Positions 21,552 to 28,437 are shown, counted from the first letter of the stretch. The stretch: 34,753 nt of DNA from an uncultured Bacteroidales bacterium (GCA_946406355.1 CAMJKI010000016.1:1-34753), one strand, 5' to 3'. Numbers and translations: made by a program. Notes: generated from the sequence alone by a model not told the origin.

Positions 21552-22066
21552 TATTCAAAGAGGCTTGCAGGCAAAGCAACATTGTACTGCACCTTGGTAA
21601 AAGTAATCTGCGTCCAGTCGCCGTCCAGGCCGTTGAGCAGTACAGAATGCACGGCCAGAGAAACCGGATCTACCTTCAGGATAATCTGGCTGAAGAGCTG
21701 CGTAAGGTCCCGCCGACGCGGCTTCAGGATTACGCTCAGCTCCTCCCCTTCCAGGGACGAAACGCTAAAGTCATTCTCCGAGGGAAGACGGAAACGCCGC
21801 CCCGACTGCGGGACATCGCCGTTAAATACCGTAACGCGAGAAACGGGTTTAACCACCTCCCAGTGCACCTTGTCCGGCGCCTGCAGGGCGGCAAAACCGC
21901 TGCTCACCAGGTCTTCGGCCAGCATGGGCGTATGGCGCACCTGGGTAAAATCGGCCCGAAGGGTGTTTTTCAAATTGGCCTCGCGGATTCTGAGCAGCAA
22001 ATCGCTCTCCTGCGCCGCTGCAACGGTGCTTACCAACAGAAAGATAAATAGCAGTAACTTTCTCAT
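21551..22066 (-). CDS. LolA-like outer-membrane lipoprotein/lipid carrier
   Basis: A 171-aa periplasmic protein from the ATG at 22066, which opens a signal peptide (MRKLLLFIFLLVSTVAAAQ). An upstream in-frame start would put 16 hydrophilic residues ahead of it and overlap the transporter gene further. The mature part has LKNTLRADFTQVRHTPMLAE, FAALQAPDKVHWEV and VILKPRRRDLTQLF, the half-barrel pattern of LolA. LolA-like genes are regular members of aryl-polyene clusters and are thought to carry the lipid product across the periplasm. The start overlaps the stop of the transporter gene (ATGA). Confidence 0.82.
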   Translation of the reverse strand: MRKLLLFIFLLVSTVAAAQESDLLLRIREANLKNTLRADFTQVRHTPMLAEDLVSSGFAALQAPDKVHWEVVKPVSRVTVFNGDVPQSGRRFRLPSENDFSVSSLEGEELSVILKPRRRDLTQLFSQIILKVDPVSLAVHSVLLNGLDGDWTQITFTKVQYNVALPASLFE

Positions 22067-22416
22067 TTGGCAATAAAGAAACAGCCGGCCATAATGAGCA
22101 CAATGCCCAGCCACTGGTTCCAGTTGATGGTTTCGTGGAAAACGAGCATGGCGGCAATTAGGCCGAAAACGTAGCCCATGCAGGAAAGCGGATAGGCCAC
22201 GCCGAAGGGATAACGCTTGAGAATGTATGTCCAGAGCACGAACGCCGTAATGCCGGCAACGCCGCTGAGGGCCAGCCAGCCGTTCAGGAGAACGCTTTTA
22301 AAGAAGGGCCAGCTCCAGCTGAACGGCACAATGCGGGCCGATGCCAGCTTGAGCATCACCTGCGCCCCGCTAAGGAACACAGACTGAATGGCTACCAGGA
22401 GTAAAAGTCTGAACAT
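22063..22416 (-). CDS. Small four-helix SMR/EamA-like transporter
   Basis: A 117-aa very hydrophobic protein with four predicted membrane helices: about residues 3-20, 45-65, 72-92 and 97-116. YILKRYPFGVAYPLSCMGYVFGL and WLGIVLIMAGCFFI resemble DMT-superfamily half-size transporters such as ArnE/ArnF lipid-linked sugar flippase subunits and SMR pumps. Such proteins work as dimers. In this operon with a glycosyltransferase, a lipid-linked sugar flippase role is the best guess. It lies 6 bp after the ketosynthase-like gene. Confidence 0.75.
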   Translation of the reverse strand: MFRLLLLVAIQSVFLSGAQVMLKLASARIVPFSWSWPFFKSVLLNGWLALSGVAGITAFVLWTYILKRYPFGVAYPLSCMGYVFGLIAAMLVFHETINWNQWLGIVLIMAGCFFIAK

Positions 22417-22422
22417 AGCGCG

Positions 22423-23013
22423 TTACAATAGTTCCAAAACTGTGCCAAGCAGCGCCTCCTCGGTCAAAGAGAAAGAGGCGGCTTCCAGGCGGGCCAGCGC
22501 GTTATCGGCCGATGCCGAAAGCACCACGGAAACAGCCCGGTCCACGGCACCCACCTGCGGGAATTCTTCGTCGAACCAACCCACCAGGGCCGTATCGGCT
22601 TCGCCCAGCGAAATTTGCATCCATGCATCCCGCAGCGCACTCCGGAAGGAATTTCCCTTGTGCGAATAGGTGGCGTTGTACCCATGGCAGCCCAGCTGGA
22701 TGGCAATGAGCGAGCCGATGGTATTGTGCGTGCTCTGCATGAAATCGGTGGGCCTGGGCGTGGCGTCTCCGCCCTGCTTGAGCGCCCCCAGGAAATTCTC
22801 CGACTGCACGGTGCAGCCAAAGTCCGTTCCGGTAATGATGGCATCCGGCATAGCCAGGCCGGCAGCGTCCAGGGCCTGACGGGAGGTCCATACGGCCCGC
22901 TTCAGCAGACGACCCATCCGGCGGGCCTCCAGCGGTGAAAACAATTGCCGGAAGTCCGGATTCTCGGCCCCCAGGGAGGCTACGGAACGGATATATACGG
23001 GACGAAGGCTCAT
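22423..23013 (-). CDS. Beta-ketoacyl-synthase-like subunit lacking the catalytic Cys (chain-length-factor type)
   Basis: A 196-aa N-terminal-type ketosynthase domain. TGTDFGCTVQSENFLGAL matches the N-terminal thiolase-fold block, and TDFMQSTHNTIGSLIAIQLGCHG the dimer-interface block. At the nucleophilic elbow it reads NATYSHKGNSF instead of STACSSAANAF, so the catalytic Cys is replaced (probably by His). It matches the short ketoacyl-synthase family of aryl-polyene clusters, which pairs with an active ketosynthase like the chain-length factor of type II PKS. The start overlaps the stop of the active ketosynthase gene by 4 bp, as expected for a heterodimer partner. Confidence 0.85.
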   Translation of the reverse strand: MSLRPVYIRSVASLGAENPDFRQLFSPLEARRMGRLLKRAVWTSRQALDAAGLAMPDAIITGTDFGCTVQSENFLGALKQGGDATPRPTDFMQSTHNTIGSLIAIQLGCHGYNATYSHKGNSFRSALRDAWMQISLGEADTALVGWFDEEFPQVGAVDRAVSVVLSASADNALARLEAASFSLTEEALLGTVLELL

Positions 23014-24323
23014 ACGCGGGAAAGGATTATTGCACTGTCATTACCTCCAAAGCCGAAGGCGTTGCAAATGACATTTGCAATGCCATTTACGCCTTTGAGG
23101 GGGCTCTGCCCCCTACTATTCCCCGCGGCCTCCGGCCGGTCGCTCTGACGAGCGACTTGAAACGCGCACTGTACATCAGACACGTACGGCAGCACACATG
23201 CGGGATCGGCCTGTTTCCAGTTGAGCTCCGGCAGTAAAAAGCCGTGCTGCAGGGCCAGGAGGCAGAAAACCGCCTCTATGGAGCCCGAAGCACTGGTGGT
23301 GTGGCCGGTGTAAGGCTTAGTGGAAGAAACGGGCGGAATGCGGTCCCCGAAGATGCGCCGCAGGGCCGTGCTTTCCGAGGCGTCGTTGTTGGGCGTGCCG
23401 GTACCATGCGCATTCACATAGCCGATATCGGAGGGCTGCAGGCCGGCGCATTTCAGGGCCTTGGACATGGCCAGGAAAGCGCCTTCGCCATTCTCGGAAG
23501 AGGCTGTCTGATGGAAAGCGTCGCAGGCATTGCCCCAGCCGCTAAGAACGGCCAATGGCTTTGCACCACGCTGCAAGGCCGATTCTTCGGTTTCCAGCAC
23601 CAGGAAGGCAGCGCCTTCGCCCAGGTTTAACCCGGCGCGGCTGGCATCGAAAGGCCGACACCATTCGCGGTCCAGAATCATCAGGGAGTTGAAGCCGTTC
23701 AGGTGGTAATCGGAAAGGCTCTCAGCGCCGCCGGCCACTACCCTTTCGGCCAGGCCGCAGCGAATAAGATTAGCCGCATAGATAAAGGCATTGGCAGCCG
23801 AGGAACACGCCGTAGAAAGCGTGGTAGCCTCACTGAATCCCAGGAACTTGGCAGCCAGGTCTGTAGAAGCCCCGCAACTGTGCCAGGCCGAATATGCCGG
23901 ATACTGCTGCTCCGACAGGTCCATGCCCCCCACCGTAGTGCCAGACACCAGCGTCAATGCTGCAGTCAATGCTGCAGGGAAGGCCCTTCCCTCCGCGAAT
24001 AATTTAGCCGATGCTCCGGGAAGGGCCTCCCCTTCCGCTGTATTGACTTCCGCTAACAAAGATGCCTGCTGCAATGCTTCCTGTAAAGCCAGGATGGACA
24101 TTAACGAGGTACGGGGCCAGTGGGCCGGGGCGCCTGTGCGGGCTGCCAATTGGGCATTGGACAACTTTACCTCGCCAACGGGGAAATCCCGCAGGGTGGT
24201 TTCCAGGTACTTCACCGGGCCGATGCCGGAGCGTCTTTCGCGCAGCGCCGCCAGGGTTTCGGCCTGGCCGCACCCGATGGCGCTCACAACGCCCGCACCC
24301 GTTATTACTATTCTTCCGGACAC
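23010..24323 (-). CDS. Beta-ketoacyl-ACP synthase (aryl-polyene type) with two in-frame insertions
   Basis: A 437-aa elongating ketosynthase. The catalytic triad is Cys173 (TLSTACSSAANAF), His306 (NAHGTGTPNNDASES) and His341 (KPYTGHTTSASGSIEAVF). It condenses malonyl-ACP with the growing chain. Two stretches look inserted. One is about residues 92-124 (GEALPGASAKLFAEGRAFPA and flanks), between the helix ALQEALQQASL and LVSGTTVGGMD. The other is about residues 388-412 (RQSDRPEAAGNSRGQSPLKG), just before NAFGFGGND. Both correspond to palindromic DNA. All catalytic residues remain, so activity is plausible. It directly follows an ACP gene with no gap and overlaps the Cys-less partner. Confidence 0.9.
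   Translation of the reverse strand: MSGRIVITGAGVVSAIGCGQAETLAALRERRSGIGPVKYLETTLRDFPVGEVKLSNAQLAARTGAPAHWPRTSLMSILALQEALQQASLLAEVNTAEGEALPGASAKLFAEGRAFPAALTAALTLVSGTTVGGMDLSEQQYPAYSAWHSCGASTDLAAKFLGFSEATTLSTACSSAANAFIYAANLIRCGLAERVVAGGAESLSDYHLNGFNSLMILDREWCRPFDASRAGLNLGEGAAFLVLETEESALQRGAKPLAVLSGWGNACDAFHQTASSENGEGAFLAMSKALKCAGLQPSDIGYVNAHGTGTPNNDASESTALRRIFGDRIPPVSSTKPYTGHTTSASGSIEAVFCLLALQHGFLLPELNWKQADPACVLPYVSDVQCAFQVARQSDRPEAAGNSRGQSPLKGVNGIANVICNAFGFGGNDSAIILSRV
23098..23156. repeat. GC-rich three-hairpin element inside the ketosynthase gene
   Basis: Three perfect hairpins in a row: AGGGGGC-tct-GCCCCCT (23098-23114), CGGCC-tcc-GGCCG (23126-23138) and GTCGCT-ctgacg-AGCGAC (23139-23156). 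They encode RQSDRPEAAGNSRGQSPLK in frame on the minus strand. Read on that strand, the order begins with a GTCGC-type hairpin followed by GC-rich ones, as in the intergenic cluster at 10767-10842. A perfect 19-bp palindrome (TTGCAAATG-a-CATTTGCAA, 23062-23080) lies close by, within the conserved NVICNAF codons, and may be chance. Confidence 0.75.
23977..24032. repeat. Palindromic element in frame inside the ketosynthase gene
   Basis: Arms 23977-23991 (GGGAAGGCCCTTCCC) and 24018-24032 (GGGAAGGGCCTCCCC) pair over 15 bp with one wobble or mismatch, around a 26-nt loop. On the minus strand the loop carries AGCATCGGCTA and TTCGCGGA, identical at 22 of 26 positions to the loop in the glycosyltransferase element (20905-20930). 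Variable arm positions change together: TGT/ACA there, CCC/GGG here. A 12-bp direct repeat (TGCAGCATTGAC twice on the minus strand) follows. Confidence 0.9.
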
Positions 24324-24584
24324 TTACTTGGTGCGGTTGGCAGCTACGTAATCGGCCATTACGGCAATGCTCTGGAACACTTTCTTGCCATCGGCCGGGG
24401 TAGCCAGGTGAATACCGTAGTTCTTCTCCAGCAGCACAATGAGTTCCAGCACGTCGATGGAATCCAGGCCCAGACCTTCGTCGCCGAAGAGCGGTGCATT
24501 GCTGTCGATGTCGCCGGGTGTCATGCCTTCCAGATTCAGGGCATCGATCACCTTCAGTTTCAATTCGTTAATCAGGTTTTCCAT
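24324..24584 (-). CDS. Acyl carrier protein of the aryl-polyene-type operon
   Basis: An 86-aa ACP. Ser42 in GLGLDSIDVLEL is the phosphopantetheine site. The N-terminal helix is ENLINELKLKVIDALNLEG and the C-terminal part VFQSIAVMADYVAANRTK completes the four-helix fold. It is followed immediately by the ketosynthase start (stop at 24324, start at 24323), suggesting it carries the chain during elongation. The GLGLDSID form is typical for ACPs of polyene/flexirubin clusters. Confidence 0.92.
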   Translation of the reverse strand: MENLINELKLKVIDALNLEGMTPGDIDSNAPLFGDEGLGLDSIDVLELIVLLEKNYGIHLATPADGKKVFQSIAVMADYVAANRTK

Positions 24585-24595
24585 ATTATTGTTCT

Positions 24596-25024
24596 TTACT
24601 TGTCTTCTTTCAAAGCCGTTTTTAGCGTTGCCGTGGCCAGCAGTTCCTCCCCGCAGCGCACCTCTATCTCGGCCAGCGAAATGCCGAAGATTTCCTGCTT
24701 CAGATACACCCTGGTGCGCAATTCTTCGCCCATACGAGGCAGGCGGTTAAGCGTAAAATGCCTCACCTGGCCGATGAAACCGATGTCCACGGGCTTGTGC
24801 AGGATATAAACCGTCACATACCCCACGCGAGCGGCACTGGCCTGCGCCATATGCTCCATTAAACCGGCGGCGCAAAGCTGTCCGTTCTCTATCAGCAGGG
24901 TGCCCTCCTTTACGGTAAAGGACACTTCCGTCACCTCCTCCGAATAGCTTTCCAGATGATCTACAAAGCGGAACGGCGGCTGCTGGGGCAGAATGTTGCC
25001 GATGGGTATGCTGCGAAAATCCAT
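24596..25024 (-). CDS. Hotdog-fold 3-hydroxyacyl-ACP dehydratase (ApeP/ApeI type)
   Basis: A 142-aa protein from the ATG at 25024, which overlaps the acyltransferase stop by one base (TAATG); a more upstream in-frame start is not needed. IGNILPQQPPFRFVDHLESYSEE is the characteristic N-terminal block of the aryl-polyene dehydratase family, and GLMEHMAQASAARVGY forms the central hotdog helix. The usual active-site Glu/His region is represented by HMAQ. It would act with the shorter dehydratase (21219-21551) to install conjugated double bonds. ACP follows 11 bp downstream. Confidence 0.84.
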   Translation of the reverse strand: MDFRSIPIGNILPQQPPFRFVDHLESYSEEVTEVSFTVKEGTLLIENGQLCAAGLMEHMAQASAARVGYVTVYILHKPVDIGFIGQVRHFTLNRLPRMGEELRTRVYLKQEIFGISLAEIEVRCGEELLATATLKTALKEDK

Positions 25025-25905
25025 TATTGCCAAAACTCGTAAAAGTTGAACCACTGGTCCGGATAAGTCCTTGCCACACGCTCCAGCACGGCCGAATAGT
25101 CATCGGCCAGGGCCTGCACTTTCTCTTCCGTTTTACCGGCAGCCGGTACCCGCAGTTCCTGTACAATGGCGCGGAACACATGGGTGGATTCCTTCACCAC
25201 AAACACGGCGAAAGGCGTTGCCTCGCGGCGTACCGCCAGGGTGAACGGCCCCGCCGGAAAAGCGGCTTCTTCCCCCATAAAACGGCACTTCACCGTTTTG
25301 GCCGATCCCAGCACGCGGTCGGCCGGCATGGATACAATCTCACCCGCCGCCAGCGCCGCATTCAGCACAAAAATGTGCGACAGGTCTTCCTGCACCGGCA
25401 CCATCTGTATGTTGCAGTCCTCGAACAGGCGTGAGCGGTTTTGCATTACCGTTGCCGCCTCGCCGGAATAAACCAGCGTTTTCATGGGCTTGGGAGTGCG
25501 GATCATGTAACCCGAAATCTCATAATTGCCCACGTGCGAGGCCAATATCATGAAAGGCACATCCTCCGGCTTCAGGGCGTTGAACAGGGTGAGATGGTCC
25601 CCCGTCATGGTAAAATCCCGTCCGGCATAAACGGCAAAGCGGTCCATCACGGCCATGCCCATGTTAAACATGTTCAGGAACACGTGCCAGGCCGATTTTC
25701 CCTTTCCCCAGCCCAGGTGGCGGAAAAAGTGGTAAGAGGCCTTCCGGGCCCGCCCATCGGCCAGCACATAGAACGGAATGGCCAGCGCCATAACACCGTA
25801 CATGATGCGGAGGGGCATCCAGCGGAGAAGCCAGATGAGCGCCCTGTGCATCCAGGGCGTTCCATCGGTGGATCCTTTCCAGGGTTTATGGGAAAGCTCA
25901 GCCAA
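25024..25905 (-). CDS. LpxL/HtrB-like lysophospholipid acyltransferase
   Basis: A 293-aa membrane-associated acyltransferase. An N-terminal hydrophobic segment (about residues 33-49, IMYGVMALAIPFYVLA) precedes the catalytic HX4E motif HVGNYE (His124, Glu129). Further family blocks are MPADRVLG and GEEAAFPAGPFTLAVRREATPFAVF. LpxL-like enzymes move acyl chains from ACP onto lipid acceptors. In aryl-polyene clusters such proteins attach the polyene acyl chain to its lipid anchor. It overlaps the upstream ACP gene by 8 bp and the downstream dehydratase gene by one base, so ACP, transferase and dehydratase are probably translationally coupled. Confidence 0.88.
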   Translation of the reverse strand: MAELSHKPWKGSTDGTPWMHRALIWLLRWMPLRIMYGVMALAIPFYVLADGRARKASYHFFRHLGWGKGKSAWHVFLNMFNMGMAVMDRFAVYAGRDFTMTGDHLTLFNALKPEDVPFMILASHVGNYEISGYMIRTPKPMKTLVYSGEAATVMQNRSRLFEDCNIQMVPVQEDLSHIFVLNAALAAGEIVSMPADRVLGSAKTVKCRFMGEEAAFPAGPFTLAVRREATPFAVFVVKESTHVFRAIVQELRVPAAGKTEEKVQALADDYSAVLERVARTYPDQWFNFYEFWQ

Positions 25906-26140
25906 CCTGCTGCGAAATAAACTGGCAGAACTTGTCCAGCGTAGGGAGATTCTTGAAATCCTCCGGCTTCATCTTAAAGCCGAATTCCTGCTCTACCAGC
26001 ACAACTACATCTACCACCTCCAGCGAATCTATGCCCATATCCTCTTTCAGGCGGGCATCGCCGTAAATCTTATCCTCGTCTATTTCAAGTTCTTCTACCA
26101 GGAACTCCTTTACCTTATCTTCAATTTGTTCTATGCTCAT
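25898..26140 (-). CDS. Acyl carrier protein, first gene of the aryl-polyene-type operon
   Basis: An 80-aa acidic ACP with Ser39 in MGIDSLEVVDVV as the prosthetic-group site. Residues 1-25 (MSIEQIEDKVKEFLVEELEI) form helix I. It is the first gene on the minus strand of this operon, divergent from the deoxyhypusine-synthase-like gene with 145 bp between the starts. Two different ACPs in one cluster is usual for aryl-polyene systems, one serving starter loading and one elongation; which does what cannot be told here. Confidence 0.92.
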   Translation of the reverse strand: MSIEQIEDKVKEFLVEELEIDEDKIYGDARLKEDMGIDSLEVVDVVVLVEQEFGFKMKPEDFKNLPTLDKFCQFISQQVG

Positions 26141-26219
26141 AATGCTGTTTCTAAAACGCAGTATTCCAGATTCTCAATAATTCTTAACTGGAAACAACTA
26201 CATACTGTAAAATCTTTTG

Positions 26220-26227
26220 CAAAGATA
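26220..26227 (-). promoter_or_regulatory. -7 box for the 13-gene minus-strand operon
   Basis: The minus strand reads TATCTTTG, matching TAnnTTTG, about 80 bp upstream of the first ACP start at 26140. No clear TTTG lies 19 nt further upstream. The implied leader of roughly 75 nt has no recognised riboswitch. Confidence 0.5.
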
Positions 26228-26248
26228 GTGTTTCTCGTCTTTTTTTCC

Positions 26249-26256
26249 TAATTTTG
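26249..26256 (+). promoter_or_regulatory. -7 box for the deoxyhypusine-synthase-like gene
   Basis: TAATTTTG matches TAnnTTTG and lies 30 bp before the ATG at 26286. It is back to back with the minus-strand box at 26220-26227, so the two transcription units diverge from about 30 bp of shared control DNA. Confidence 0.5.
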
Positions 26257-26285
26257 CAGATACATAAGTAAAACAAGAAAAGACA

Positions 26286-27254
26286 ATGGAAAAGGGACCT
26301 ATTTCTCAATTCATTCTTCACAACTACCGTCATTTCAATTCCGCAGCCCTGGTAGATGCTGCAAAAGCCTATGAAGACCTTCTGAACAAGGGTGGCAAAA
26401 TGTTCCTGGCCATGGCCGGCGCCATGAGCACCGCAGAACTGGGCCTCTCCCTGGCCGAGATGATCCGCCAGGACAAGATTTCCTTCGTCTGCTGCAGCGC
26501 CAACAACCTGGAAGAGGATATCATGAACCTGGTTGCCCACAACCACTATTACAGGGTACCCGGTTACCGTGACCTCACCCCTGCTCAGGAGCAGGAACTC
26601 ATCAATAACCACTACAACCGCGTAACGGACACCTGCATTCCGGAAGAGGAAGCTTTCCGCCGCCTGGAAAAACACCTGATAGAGGTTTGGGACAAAGCCA
26701 AGGCCGAAGGCAAGCGCTATCTCCCCTACGAGTTTATTTATCAGATGATTCGCAGTGGTGTTTTAAAGCAGTACTACGAGATTGACCCTAAGGACAGCTG
26801 GGTTGTGGCAGCCTGCGAAAAGAACATCCCCATCATTTGCCCGGCCTGGGAAGACTGCACCACCGGCAATATCTTCACCGCCCATGTAATCCGCGGAGAA
26901 TACGATCCTCACATGGTTATCCAGGGCGTGGAAGTTATGATGTTCCTGGTAGACTGGTACAAGAAGAACGCCCCCGGCGTGGGCTTCTTCCAGATTGGCG
27001 GCGGTACCGCCGGCGACTTCCCCATCTGCTGCGTTCCCATGATGGAGCAGGATCTGGGCTGGGAAGGCACTCCCCTCTGGGCATATTTCTGCCAGATCAG
27101 CGACTCCACCACCAGCTACGGCTCCTACTCCGGTGCCGTTCCCAACGAGAAAATCACCTGGGGCAAGCTTTCCCCGGATACCCCCCGCTTCATCGTAGAA
27201 AGCGATGCCACCATCGTGGCCCCGCTCATCTTCGCCTACGTGCTGGGCTGGTAA
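26286..27254 (+). CDS. Deoxyhypusine-synthase-family protein
   Basis: A 322-aa protein of the DHS fold. MFLAMAGAMSTAELGLSLAEMI is the NAD/spermidine-binding N-terminal block, and IGGGTAGDF a glycine-rich NAD loop. ITWGKLSPDT holds Lys294, equivalent to the catalytic lysine (Lys329) of human deoxyhypusine synthase. Bacteria lack eIF5A, so the substrate is not hypusine precursor protein; bacterial members may make homospermidine or transfer aminobutyl groups to other acceptors. It is monocistronic here, followed by a REP-like hairpin that can act as a terminator, and divergent from the polyene operon. Confidence 0.88.
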   Translation: MEKGPISQFILHNYRHFNSAALVDAAKAYEDLLNKGGKMFLAMAGAMSTAELGLSLAEMIRQDKISFVCCSANNLEEDIMNLVAHNHYYRVPGYRDLTPAQEQELINNHYNRVTDTCIPEEEAFRRLEKHLIEVWDKAKAEGKRYLPYEFIYQMIRSGVLKQYYEIDPKDSWVVAACEKNIPIICPAWEDCTTGNIFTAHVIRGEYDPHMVIQGVEVMMFLVDWYKKNAPGVGFFQIGGGTAGDFPICCVPMMEQDLGWEGTPLWAYFCQISDSTTSYGSYSGAVPNEKITWGKLSPDTPRFIVESDATIVAPLIFAYVLGW

Positions 27255-27275
27255 GTCTGACCATCCGTAACAGAA

Positions 27276-27314
27276 GGTGCGGGAACGAAATTAACCTTTT
27301 TTCGTTCCCGCACC
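27276..27314 (+). repeat. Single REP-like hairpin, probable terminator of the DHS-like gene
   Basis: The arms GGTGCGGGAACGAAA (27276-27290) and TTTCGTTCCCGCACC (27300-27314) are perfectly complementary over 15 bp, with a 9-nt loop. The 31-bp core (27280-27310) has the same arms as the RAYT-linked repeats in the same orientation. A T-rich tract (CTCTTTTT) follows, 61 bp after the stop codon. The element therefore looks like a REP copy with a rho-independent terminator shape. Confidence 0.88.
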
Positions 27315-27347
27315 CTCTTTTTGCAGGCTAAATCTTTTGCAATAAAA

Positions 27348-27378
27348 AAAGGTCTGGTCCATCACGGAGCAGGCCTTT
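27348..27378 (-). terminator. Rho-independent terminator after the DUF2807 gene
   Basis: On the minus strand AAAGGCCTG pairs with CAGACCTTT (one G-T pair) over 9 bp with a 13-nt loop. The right arm runs into seven Ts. It lies 31 bp downstream of the stop at 27409, the right place to end the ABC/GntR/DUF2807 operon. Confidence 0.7.
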
Positions 27379-27408
27379 CTGCATTCAATTTATGTTTAAC
27401 TAACTTGG

Positions 27409-28083
27409 TTATTTAGTCTTTATGGAAGCCATCCCACTCTTGTGGGTTTCAATGTTGTCGCAGTCCAGGTCCTGGGCTTTGATATCACCTACGCCGGATA
27501 CGCTGAATACAGCTTTGCCGGCCTTTCCGCTTACCTGTATGTCACCGGCACCGTGCACATCCACTTTCAGCTTATCCACCTCAATGCTTTTCAGGTCGAT
27601 ATCACCGGCCCCGTTCACATTTATGGAGAGTTCCGGAACCTGGATGAAATTGAAATCCATATCACCGGCGCCATTCACCTCGATGGACAGGCCTTCGGAG
27701 TAGGTATAACCGTTCATATCGGCATCGGCAGCTCCGTTTACAGTAATGGACTTGAGCACAGGCAGGGCTACAGTCACTTCATTCTCCTCGGCCACGATGG
27801 TTACGTTGTCGATGGTTTCCAGGTGAAGGACACCATCCTGGACAAAATAGTTCAAATGCTGGTACACCTCTTCATTGGCGTGTACGGTAACAAGGAAGCG
27901 TTCTCCCTGCATCAGCTTGATATCGCTGGAGCCGTTGATTACAATTTCCTGGAAGTCCTTAAGGTCGTCAAACATCTTATCTACAACGGGGCCATTGCAG
28001 CGGACAGTCTTTCCTCCATTTACGGTATAGGTACAGGCCGATACAACTGCAGCGACTAGAGCAATTACAGCAATTCTTTTCAT
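27409..28083 (-). CDS. DUF2807 (GIN-domain) lipoprotein
   Basis: A 224-aa lipoprotein. The signal peptide ends in a lipobox, AVVSAC, with Cys17 as the lipidated residue. The mature part is a beta-helix of repeated turns, ITVNGAADADMNG, IEVNGAGDMDFN, INVNGAGDIDLK and VDVHGAGDIQVSG, which is the DUF2807 pattern. Function of the family is unknown; it is often found beside GntR regulators and ABC genes or two-component systems in Bacteroidota. It is the last of four genes, 11 bp after the GntR gene, suggesting an envelope-associated output or sensor of the same unit. Confidence 0.9.
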   Translation of the reverse strand: MKRIAVIALVAAVVSACTYTVNGGKTVRCNGPVVDKMFDDLKDFQEIVINGSSDIKLMQGERFLVTVHANEEVYQHLNYFVQDGVLHLETIDNVTIVAEENEVTVALPVLKSITVNGAADADMNGYTYSEGLSIEVNGAGDMDFNFIQVPELSINVNGAGDIDLKSIEVDKLKVDVHGAGDIQVSGKAGKAVFSVSGVGDIKAQDLDCDNIETHKSGMASIKTK

Positions 28084-28094
28084 GGTTTTAAGGT

Positions 28095-28433
28095 TTATTT
28101 GTTAAATACACTTGCATCGAGGCCCAGCAGGTCCAGGCGCTTGCGGATGGCCGGAACGTCCTTTTCCAGGAATTCCTTCCTTTGCACATCCAGGATCTGA
28201 TCCCTGGCATCGGGGGCCACGAAATAGCCGATGCCGCGCTTGTTGTAGATGATACCGTCGGCGGTAAGTTTCTCGTAGGTACGCATCACCGTGTTGGGAT
28301 TCACGCCGATGTCGGCGCCGAACTCCCTTACGGAGGGAATGCGGTCTTCCCCGTTCAGTTCACCGGACAGGATGCGGTCGCATACCGAATCGGCAATCTG
28401 CAGGAAGATGGGTTTGTCAGCGTTAAAATCCAT
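28095..28433 (-). CDS. GntR-family regulator, YtrA type
   Basis: A 112-aa regulator with an N-terminal winged helix (PIFLQIADSVCDRILSG; RIPSVREFGADIGVNPNTVMRTYEKL, the recognition helix; then IIYNKRGIGYFV as the wing) and only a short C-terminal tail of about 40 residues, typical of the YtrA subfamily. YtrA-type repressors control ABC transporter genes in their own operon. Here it lies 4 bp downstream of the ABC membrane protein gene, and the operon promoter carries a matching operator-like palindrome (30107-30128). Autorepression relieved by an unknown envelope signal is inferred. Confidence 0.9.
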   Translation of the reverse strand: MDFNADKPIFLQIADSVCDRILSGELNGEDRIPSVREFGADIGVNPNTVMRTYEKLTADGIIYNKRGIGYFVAPDARDQILDVQRKEFLEKDVPAIRKRLDLLGLDASVFNK

Positions 28434-28437
28434 AATA

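Noticed and set aside
23062..23080. 19-bp palindrome TTGCAAATG-a-CATTTGCAA
   Set aside because: It lies in codons for the conserved ketosynthase NVICNAF segment, so its symmetry may be accidental; not called as a separate element.
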